Source: Catillopecten margaritatus gill symbiont (GTDB lineage: Bacteria > Pseudomonadota > Gammaproteobacteria > PS1 > Pseudothioglobaceae). From it: 64,000 nucleotides of DNA. A program made the translations under genes and the position numbers. The notes under the pieces are model-generated. The model worked only from the letters and a program-made list of their open reading frames with translations, searched no databases and was not told the DNA's origin. This document shows, piece by piece, positions 57,977 to 64,000 of this stretch. The stretch lies in contig CP138327.1 of NCBI GenBank assembly GCA_037956075.1, positions 1,054,001-1,118,000 on the forward strand, written 5' to 3'. Each line of letters opens with the position of its first letter. Within the stretch, counting starts at the first letter, position 1.

Positions 57977-60535
57977 ATGAAAACAGCCTACCTAGCTCAT
58001 ATCGAAGAACGCGCCAAAGACAACTTACCGCCATTAGCATTAAATGCTGAGCAGACTAAATCTGTTGTTGAACATTTAATTGATGGCGATGACGATAGTT
58101 TTTACTTGGATTTATTGACCCATCGTGTGCCACCTGGGGTGGATGAAGCGGCTTATGTAAAAGCTGGTTTTTTGACCAGTGTGGCTAAAAACGAGCAAGA
58201 CTGTGCGGCGATTAGTCAAGAAAAAGCCACTTTTTTATTAGGCACAATGATGGGTGGCTATAATATTACATCATTGATTGAGTTGCTGGATATTGATGCA
58301 ACAGCGCAGATGGCGTGCGATGCGTTGTCAAAAACTTTGTTGATTTATGAAGCTTACCAAAGTATTGTGAAAAAATCAGCCAGCAATATTTTTGCTAAAA
58401 AAGTGGTGGATAGTTGGGCGAATGCGGATTGGTTTATGGCTAAAGATGTCTTACCGAAAGAAATTAAACTCACGGTTTTTCGTGTGGAAGGCGAAATCAA
58501 TACCGATGATTTGTCCCCTGCAACTGAGGCGTGGTCACGCCCTGACATTCCTTTGCATGCGCAATCAATGTTGGTGAAAACAATGGACAATCCTTTAACC
58601 ACCATCGAAAAACTCAAAGAAAAAGGCTTGCCTTTGGCTTTTGTTGGCGATGTCGTTGGCACAGGCTCTTCACGCAAATCTGCGATTAATTCCGTATTAT
58701 GGCATATGGGCAACGACATTGATTACATTCCAAACAAACGCGGTGGCGGTGTGGTTTTAGGTGGCAACATTGCCCCGATTTTCTTCAATACTGCCGAAGA
58801 CTCGGGTGCGTTGCCTATTGAATGCGATGTGACCAAGCTCAATATGGGTGATGAAATTACGATTCATCCTTATGCAGGAAAAATTACCAACAGCAATGGC
58901 GAAACTGTTTCTACTTTTGAATTAGCACCAACCACAATGCCTGATGAAATTCGTGCAGGTGGTCGTATTCCGCTCATTATTGGTCGTGGATTAACCGACA
59001 AAACCCGTGCTGATTTAGACTTGTCAGTGAGTGATGTTTTCTTACGCCCACAAGATATCAATGTAAACGACGCGGGCTACACTTTAGCACAAAAAATCGT
59101 CGGCAAAGCCTGTGGTGTTGATGGCATTCGCCCTGGTACTTATTGCGAACCACGGATGGCAACGGTGGGATCGCAAGATACCACAGGTGCAATGACCCGT
59201 GATGAACTCAAAGAATTAGCTTGTTTGGGTTTTTCTGCAGATTTGGTCATGCAAAGTTTTTGCCACACTGCCGCCTATCCAAAACCTGTTGATTTAGAAT
59301 TACAACACAGCCTGCCTGACTTTATGCAATCTCGTGGTGGCGTGGCTTTGAAACCAGGCGACGGCGTCATCCACTCATGGATAAATCGTATGTTGTTACC
59401 CGATACGGTCGGCACGGGAGGCGATTCGCACACCCGTTTCCCGATTGGCATCAGTTTTCCAGCGGGTTCAGGCTTGGTGGCTTTTGGTGCATCGATTGGC
59501 GTTTTGCCACTTGATATGCCTGAGTCAGTTTTGGTGCGTTTTAGCGGTACAATGCAAAAAGGCATTACTTTGCGAGATTTGGTTAACGCCATTCCATATG
59601 TAGCAATTCAGCAAGGTTTGTTAACCGTTGAAAAAGAAAATAAAAAGAACATTTTCTCAGGACGTATTTTAGAAATTGAAGGTTTAGAAAGTTTAAAAAT
59701 TGAACAAGCTTTCGAACTCACCGATGCATCCGCAGAACGCTCTGCAAATGGCTGCACCATCAAACTTGACAAAGAACCCGTGGCAGAATATTTACAATCC
59801 AATATCGCCCTACTATCTTCAATGATAGAAATGGACTACGAAGATAAAAAAACCATCGCCCGACGCATTCAAGCGATGCAAAAGTGGTTAGATACCCCTG
59901 AATTATTATCAGCAGATGACGATGCCGAATATGCAGCTGTGATTAACATTAACCTTGATGAAATCAAAGAACCGATTTTAGCGTGTCCAAATGACCCCGA
60001 CGATGTCAAAACACTTTCAGATGTAGCCAACACCCAAATTGACGAAGTTTTCATCGGCTCGTGTATGACCAACATCGGACATTTCAGAGCGGCAGCGCAT
60101 TTATTAAAAGACCAATCCAGCCTACCAACCGAATTATGGGTTGCTCCACCAACGCGCATGGACGAAGCGCAACTCAAAAAAGAAGGCATCTACAAAACTT
60201 TCAACGCCATCACCGAACATACAGAAATCCCCGGTTGCTCCCTGTGTATGGGCAATCAAGCCCGTGTTGCCAGTAACACCACCGTCATTTCCACCTCAAC
60301 ACGCAATTTCCCAAATCGTCTAGGTGATAACGCTGATGTGTATTTATCTTCCGCCGAAGTAGCAGCTATCGCCGCCAAGCTCGGTTACATTCCAACCACT
60401 GAAGAATACTTAGATGCGATGCAAGCCATCAAACCCGTAGAGTCAGATATTTACCAATACCTAAACTTCGACCAAATCTCTGACTATAAAGATGCTGTTG
60501 GCCATATTGCACTGGATACGATTTTAGAAGAATAA
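57977..60535 (+). CDS. acnB: Aconitate hydratase B
   Basis: 852 residues, AcnB architecture with an N-terminal HEAT-like domain ([20 protein letters not shown]..) and swivel domain preceding the catalytic core. [4Fe-4S] ligands: FCHTAAYPK (about 427), then [11 protein letters not shown] and [11 protein letters not shown] at the C-terminal end. Interconverts citrate and isocitrate; may also act on 2-methyl-citrate. Followed by an intrinsic terminator. Confidence 0.95.
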   Translation: MKTAYLAHIEERAKDNLPPLALNAEQTKSVVEHLIDGDDDSFYLDLLTHRVPPGVDEAAYVKAGFLTSVAKNEQDCAAISQEKATFLLGTMMGGYNITSLIELLDIDATAQMACDALSKTLLIYEAYQSIVKKSASNIFAKKVVDSWANADWFMAKDVLPKEIKLTVFRVEGEINTDDLSPATEAWSRPDIPLHAQSMLVKTMDNPLTTIEKLKEKGLPLAFVGDVVGTGSSRKSAINSVLWHMGNDIDYIPNKRGGGVVLGGNIAPIFFNTAEDSGALPIECDVTKLNMGDEITIHPYAGKITNSNGETVSTFELAPTTMPDEIRAGGRIPLIIGRGLTDKTRADLDLSVSDVFLRPQDINVNDAGYTLAQKIVGKACGVDGIRPGTYCEPRMATVGSQDTTGAMTRDELKELACLGFSADLVMQSFCHTAAYPKPVDLELQHSLPDFMQSRGGVALKPGDGVIHSWINRMLLPDTVGTGGDSHTRFPIGISFPAGSGLVAFGASIGVLPLDMPESVLVRFSGTMQKGITLRDLVNAIPYVAIQQGLLTVEKENKKNIFSGRILEIEGLESLKIEQAFELTDASAERSANGCTIKLDKEPVAEYLQSNIALLSSMIEMDYEDKKTIARRIQAMQKWLDTPELLSADDDAEYAAVININLDEIKEPILACPNDPDDVKTLSDVANTQIDEVFIGSCMTNIGHFRAAAHLLKDQSSLPTELWVAPPTRMDEAQLKKEGIYKTFNAITEHTEIPGCSLCMGNQARVASNTTVISTSTRNFPNRLGDNADVYLSSAEVAAIAAKLGYIPTTEEYLDAMQAIKPVESDIYQYLNFDQISDYKDAVGHIALDTILEE

Positions 60536-60553
60536 GTAAAACCATTAGACGAT

Positions 60554-60583
60554 AAAAAAGCCACTATAAAAAGTGGCTTTTTT
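60554..60583 (+). terminator. Rho-independent terminator of acnB
   Basis: AAAAAAGCCACT-ATAAAA-AGTGGCTTTTTT: stem of twelve pairs including the A/T tails, 18 bases after the acnB stop. It could act in both directions. Confidence 0.9.
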
Positions 60584-60610
60584 ATTGAAGCACCTACACC
60601 TAAACTCAAC

Positions 60611-60781
60611 TTAGGCAGCGTCTTTATTATTATTTTTCAGATTTTTCCAAAAATTGCCTGTATAAAACTTGCAATACTTAAATATTTCGTTATCAGTAAG
60701 ATAGCCTTTTTTACCCTGCCAATCTTCCTTTAACATTGATACCAAGTCGCTTGTTAATTTATCTTTATTTGTTATTTTCAT
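60611..60781 (-). CDS. Small hypothetical protein, 56 aa
   Basis: ATG at 60781 is preceded by a strong AGGAGGG. Encodes 56 residues (MKITNKDKLTSDLVSMLKED.. ending NNNKDAA), basic and probably helical, with aromatic FKYCKFYTGNFWKN. Starts 12 bases after the 143-residue gene on the same strand, so probably one transcript. No recognised family. Confidence 0.6.
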   Translation of the reverse strand: MKITNKDKLTSDLVSMLKEDWQGKKGYLTDNEIFKYCKFYTGNFWKNLKNNNKDAA

Positions 60782-60793
60782 AAAATTACCCTC

Positions 60794-61225
60794 CTAATGC
60801 ATATGGATTTCTATCCATTTACTATAATTTTTCACCTCTATTATATCTTTATTTTCTGCCTGGTGTGTGGCAATTGTCATAAATATATTGTGTATCAATG
60901 AGTTATCAATATATAACTTAAGCTTCTTAATTGCTTTTTCATCACAAATCGATAACATGGACTCATATATAAAGATAATAATACCGATAATATCGTTATC
61001 GTCATGATTAAAGTCTGGATGAAATTGAATCTTTAAATTCTTAGCATATCGGTCTAAAACATTGATAATTTGAAAAATGGCAACGACCTTACTGTCATTT
61101 AATACAATATGCCATTCATAATCGCCTAACTCACTTTCAAATATCGCCTTTTCTGTTGGGTCTAAATAACCCTTCCAATTTTCTAATGTTATATCATTGC
61201 TATCGAATTTTTGATATTCGAACAT
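60794..61225 (-). CDS. Hypothetical protein, possible GNAT-like fold, 143 aa
   Basis: 143 residues, no signal or membrane segment. The layout (WHIVLNDSKVVAIFQIINVL strands, a D-rich loop, then FIYESMLSICDEKAIKKLKLYI) weakly suggests an acetyltransferase-like fold, but no P-loop-type acetyl-CoA motif is clear. ATG shares one base with the rpmG stop, so it rides on the rpmB-rpmG transcript. Confidence 0.55.
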   Translation of the reverse strand: MFEYQKFDSNDITLENWKGYLDPTEKAIFESELGDYEWHIVLNDSKVVAIFQIINVLDRYAKNLKIQFHPDFNHDDNDIIGIIIFIYESMLSICDEKAIKKLKLYIDNSLIHNIFMTIATHQAENKDIIEVKNYSKWIEIHMH

Positions 61226-61380
61226 TACTTAATTTTAGCCTCTTTATACATAACATGCTGACGAACAACTGGATCAAATTTTTTAACTTCCACCTTTTCT
61301 GGATGAAGTCGCTTGTTCTTGGTGGTTGTGTAAAAATGACCTGTCTTTGCAGATGATACTAATTTAATTTTTTCTCTCAT
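61225..61380 (-). CDS. rpmG: 50S ribosomal protein L33
   Basis: 51 residues ([51 protein letters not shown]). Matches bL33 in size and in the [12 protein letters not shown] motif; lacks the zinc cysteines. Ten bases downstream of rpmB, the usual rpmBG order. Confidence 0.92.
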   Translation of the reverse strand: MREKIKLVSSAKTGHFYTTTKNKRLHPEKVEVKKFDPVVRQHVMYKEAKIK

Positions 61381-61390
61381 ATCCTACTCC

Positions 61391-61627
61391 CTAAACCTTC
61401 TCGCCACGAGCGCGAATTTCTTTTAATACCACATCAATCCCTTTCTTATCAACAGTACGCAAACCTTTTGCGGTTAATTTTAATTTTACAAAACGGTTCT
61501 CAGCTTCTACCCAAAAACGATGCGTATGCAAGTTTGGATAAAAACGACGACGCGTTCTATTATTTGCATGAGAAACATTGTTACCGCTTATTGGGCGTTT
61601 GCCCGTTACTTGACATACCTTTGCCAT
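61391..61627 (-). CDS. rpmB: 50S ribosomal protein L28
   Basis: 78 residues, bL28: start [20 protein letters not shown], then [20 protein letters not shown] and [19 protein letters not shown]. Complete and typical. Upstream gene of the pair with rpmG. Confidence 0.95.
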   Translation of the reverse strand: MAKVCQVTGKRPISGNNVSHANNRTRRRFYPNLHTHRFWVEAENRFVKLKLTAKGLRTVDKKGIDVVLKEIRARGEKV

Positions 61628-61748
61628 AGTTCACCTTTCTAAAAATCTAAAAAGGAAGCATTATACTTAAAAACATCTCACTTTCACAGTTAAATTTTAC
61701 AAATTACTAATTTACTATTGATAAATCTCGGTATCATATGCGCCTATC

Positions 61749-61838
61749 GGAGGGATGGCAGAGCGGCTGAATGCACTGGTCTTGAAAACCAGCAAGGATT
61801 AATCTCCTTCTAGGGTTCAAATCCCTATCCCTCCACCA
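61749..61838 (+). tRNA. tRNA-Ser (anticodon UGA)
   Basis: 90 nt with encoded CCA. Acceptor GGAGGGA/TCCCTCC, D-arm GCAGAGCGGCTGAATGC, anticodon arm ACTGGT-CTTGAAA-ACCAGC (anticodon TGA), a long variable arm (AAGGATTAATCTCCTT) as required for class II serine tRNAs, and T-arm TAGGG-TTCAAAT-CCCTA. The discriminator base reads A rather than the more usual G. Confidence 0.95.
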
Positions 61839-61850
61839 TATTACTGCGTC

Positions 61851-61944
61851 TTTTTTTCTACAAAGTAGATTTTAAAAAAGACTCAATCACATAGTTGTAC
61901 CTATGTTTAATCGTATTTCTTAAAATCTACCTTGTAGAAAAAAA
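61851..61944. repeat. 25-bp inverted repeat downstream of tRNA-Ser
   Basis: TTTTTTTCTACAAAGTAGAT (from 61851) is matched by its complement ending at 61944 (TTAAAATCTACCTTGTAGAA and A run), 25 bases with one mismatch, enclosing 44 bases. Could be a tRNA terminator or a small element inserted at the tRNA 3' end. The rest of 61945-62072 shows no gene. Confidence 0.7.
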
Positions 61945-62072
61945 TACTTGCAACACCCTCACTATATGCTCAATCGAGCATGTGGTCGTTTATCTGATAT
62001 AAAAATATCAATTAGAGGTGCCTGTATTTAGAATGTGAAGTCAGCTTTTATCCAATATTCGCACTCAACTCT

Positions 62073-62303
62073 TTAATCTTGCTCCAATAAATCTGAATCA
62101 TCTTGTGCCAAAATCTCAATCGCACGCTGGGCACAAGATGGTGGCACTTGCACCTTAACCCCACCTATCGCATTTGAATAAAACCATTGCATACTAACAG
62201 TATGCTCGTCTGCCAATGCCACAGGAATGCCTTCGGATTCTAATTTCGCCCTAGCGATATGTGCTTCATGTGGAAAGGAAAAACTGGCAACTGTTGCTAA
62301 CAT
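62073..62303 (-). CDS. DUF2007-family putative signalling protein
   Basis: 76 residues from the ATG at 62303 (MLATVASFSFPHEAHIARAK); a longer frame begins inside pyrE and is unlikely. DUF2007 pattern: N-terminal strand, helix with AKLESEGIPVALADE and GGVKVQVPPSCAQRAIEIL. PII-like ferredoxin fold. Role unknown; follows pyrE by 10 bases. Confidence 0.75.
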   Translation of the reverse strand: MLATVASFSFPHEAHIARAKLESEGIPVALADEHTVSMQWFYSNAIGGVKVQVPPSCAQRAIEILAQDDSDLLEQD

Positions 62304-62313
62304 TGGTATTAAA

Positions 62314-62952
62314 TCAAACTCCGTATTGGGCTCGATAGGCTTCAATACGGTTAATTAAATCTTGATCATCGCCTTGTTTTAGATAGTCAATAATGTCTGC
62401 AAGACTAATGATACTTAGCACACTCAAGCCAAAATCTTGCTCAACTTCTTGGATAGCAGAGGTGTCGCCTTTGCCTTTTTCTTGCCTGTCTAAGGCGACA
62501 ATCACGCCTTTTGCAGTTGCGCCGTTTGCTGAGATGATGTCCATTGCTTCACGAATGGCTGTGCCAGCGGTAATAACATCGTCAATAATCAAAATATCGC
62601 CCTCCAGTGCATGACCGACAATATCGCCACCTTCGCCGTGAGTTTTGGCTTCTTTGCGGTTAAAACTGTAAGGAATGTTTTTATTAAAACTGTCATTTAA
62701 TGCCATTGCAGTTGCAGTTGCCAAGGGAATGCCTTTGTAAGCAGGGCCAAAAAGAACGGTAAAATCAATATTACTGCCTTCGATGGCCTGGGCATAAAAA
62801 TTGCCTAATTTAGATAGATGTCTGCCTTGATTGAACAATCCAGCATTAAAAAAATAAGGACTAATTCGACCCGATTTAAGTTCAAATTCACCAAATTTCA
62901 ACGCACCTACTTCTAAAACGAAATTAATAAAGTCTTTTTTGTAATCTTTCAT
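62314..62952 (-). CDS. pyrE: Orotate phosphoribosyltransferase
   Basis: 212 residues. PRPP-binding motif [19 protein letters not shown], and flexible catalytic loop [17 protein letters not shown] (Lys and His). Makes OMP from orotate in pyrimidine synthesis. Divergent from xth across 25 bases. Confidence 0.95.
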   Translation of the reverse strand: MKDYKKDFINFVLEVGALKFGEFELKSGRISPYFFNAGLFNQGRHLSKLGNFYAQAIEGSNIDFTVLFGPAYKGIPLATATAMALNDSFNKNIPYSFNRKEAKTHGEGGDIVGHALEGDILIIDDVITAGTAIREAMDIISANGATAKGVIVALDRQEKGKGDTSAIQEVEQDFGLSVLSIISLADIIDYLKQGDDQDLINRIEAYRAQYGV

Positions 62953-62977
62953 AGTATTTAATCAGTAAAATTTAAGG

Positions 62978-63745
62978 ATGAAAATTATAACAGTCAATGT
63001 CAACGGAATTCGAGCAGCTGAGAAAAAAGGTTTTTTTGAATGGTTAAAAAAAGAAGATGCCGATGTGGTTTGCTTGCAAGAAATCAAAGCACAAGAAGAC
63101 CAGTTAGACGAGCGATTTTATCCCAAAGAATACCACTGCTACTACCACCCTGCTGAAAAAAAAGGCTATTCTGGCACGGCAATTTTTAGCAAGAAAAAAC
63201 CAAATTCAGTCATCAAAAAAACCGATTGGGCAGATATGGATTTTGAAGGGCGCATCATTCAAGCAGATTTCGACGATTTATCCATAATTTCAATGTATAT
63301 CCATTCTGGCAGCAGCAAACAAGAGCGACAAGATTTGAAAATGGAATTTTTAACTCAGCGATTTATGCCCTACCTTAAGCAATTAAAAGTCGATAACAAA
63401 AAAGTCATTCTCTGCGGCGATGTCAACATCGTCCACCAAAAACGCGACATCAAAAACTTCAACGGCAACAAAAAACGCTCTGGCTGCCTCCCCGAAGAAC
63501 GCGCCTATCTTGATGAACTGTTTAACAAAATTGGATTCATTGACGCCTTCCGAGAAGTCAATCAAGAAGACGAACAATACACTTGGTGGAGTAACCGTGG
63601 GCAAGCATGGGCAAATAATACAGGCTGGCGGATTGATTATCAAATCCTCACGCCAAATCTTAAAGGCACGGTAAAAAGTACACATATTTATAAGGATAAA
63701 CGCTTTTCTGACCATGCCCCCCTCACAATGGACTATCAATTATGA
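62978..63745 (+). CDS. xth: Exodeoxyribonuclease III
   Basis: 255 residues, AP endonuclease/exonuclease family: ITVNVNGIRAAEKKGFFEWL, LQEIKAQEDQLD (catalytic Glu), GDVNIVHQKRDI, and C-terminal RIDYQILTP and DKRFSDHAPL (Asp-His pair). Repairs abasic sites. Its stop overlaps the next gene by 4 bases (ATGA). Confidence 0.94.
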   Translation: MKIITVNVNGIRAAEKKGFFEWLKKEDADVVCLQEIKAQEDQLDERFYPKEYHCYYHPAEKKGYSGTAIFSKKKPNSVIKKTDWADMDFEGRIIQADFDDLSIISMYIHSGSSKQERQDLKMEFLTQRFMPYLKQLKVDNKKVILCGDVNIVHQKRDIKNFNGNKKRSGCLPEERAYLDELFNKIGFIDAFREVNQEDEQYTWWSNRGQAWANNTGWRIDYQILTPNLKGTVKSTHIYKDKRFSDHAPLTMDYQL

Positions 63746-64000
63746 ATAATAGTATTGTTAGTAAATACATTGACAAGATCGCAAAAAAAACTGGCGACAA
63801 CAGTTATATTTATCGGGGTCAATCACAAAATTATGATGGGGACGTTACTTCAACTGCACTTAGGCGTTTTCACAAATCGGGTCGAGTCAAGCCTAGCAAA
63901 GAAGAGTATTTTGAATATCATAAAAATTTAATCAATGACGCAAAAAGTTATCATTATGGGGAAAAGTTAAATGACACCGAATTATTAATTGATTTACAGC
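63742..64000 (+). CDS. FRG-domain protein, 5' part only
   Basis: Starts at the ATG at 63742 overlapping xth and runs off the window after 86 codons. YIYRGQSQNYDGDVTSTALRRF carries the FRG motif (Phe/Tyr-Arg-Gly) that names this family. FRG domains occur in toxin-like and defence-related genes; function is not established. Coupled translation with xth is notable. Confidence 0.7.
   Translation, partial: MNNSIVSKYIDKIAKKTGDNSYIYRGQSQNYDGDVTSTALRRFHKSGRVKPSKEEYFEYHKNLINDAKSYHYGEKLNDTELLIDLQ

Noticed and set aside
61857-61936. Attachment site of an integrated element at tRNA-Ser
   Set aside because: No integrase gene and no repeat of the tRNA 3' end elsewhere in the window; only a local inverted repeat is present.

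Overview
This window looks like chromosome from a low-GC, host-associated or free-living gammaproteobacterium of the sulfur-oxidising SUP05 / Candidatus Thioglobus / bathymodiolin-symbiont type. That assignment is inferred from the short, AT-rich, overlapping housekeeping genes, the gammaproteobacterial gene neighbours (dusB-fis-purH, ssrS upstream of the formyl-THF cyclo-ligase, yadGH, an intimin-like adhesin) and several insertion sequences. No 16S gene is present to settle it.

Bases 1-29660 are mostly ordinary metabolism: asd; a three-lipoprotein CsgG/DUF4810/DUF799 operon; Nif3, hisC, thiD, dsbA, folK and folB; plsY; a YadGH-type ABC exporter whose ATPase ends inside a miniature inverted-repeat element; aceF-lpd with three near-identical lipoyl domains; an MMPL exporter; nadB-def-dusB-fis-purH; a freshly inserted IS1595-family element with a perfect 8-bp target duplication; dbpA; a 6S RNA in front of the formyl-THF cyclo-ligase gene; then ubiH-like, pmbA, corC, rnfH and hisA.

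Bases 29660-44420 are the accessory region. An older minus-strand locus encodes a NYN-domain RNase-like protein, an HNH nuclease fused to a LexA-type (S24) self-cleavage domain, and a broken dinD-like gene. It is split by an 11.7-kb composite element bounded by two direct IS30-family copies. Target triplets show the history: CTA flanks the whole composite and TAT flanks the cargo side of both IS copies. The cargo is one giant gene (2476 codons) for an intimin-like inverse autotransporter with 16 almost identical cadherin repeats and a C-terminal C-type-lectin-like (Fib_succ_major) tip. Near the other end of the cargo is a 114-bp copy of the tip-coding sequence. It differs from the gene at seven bases, and all seven are adenines in the copy, mostly within AAC/AAT codons. 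This is the template-repeat/variable-repeat signature of a diversity-generating retroelement (DGR). No reverse transcriptase is visible in the window and the 3' part of the template is disturbed, so the cassette is either decaying or served in trans. A 12-copy heptanucleotide repeat runs directly into the adhesin start codon and suggests repeat-number (phase) variation as a second layer of diversification.

Bases 44740-64000 return to housekeeping: comM, tsaD, lptB, bactofilin, birA, dgkA and truA; divergent SLC13 and SulP anion transporters; rpsP-rimM (rpsP with a long Ala/Glu tail, no trmD-rplS following); purB with a ParE-type toxin-antitoxin pair upstream; acnB; rpmB-rpmG and two small unknown genes; tRNA-Ser(UGA); pyrE; xth; and the start of an FRG-domain gene cut by the window edge. 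Palindromic repeats and mini-elements lie in the intergenic spaces at 44.5, 50.4, 54.5 and 61.9 kb.
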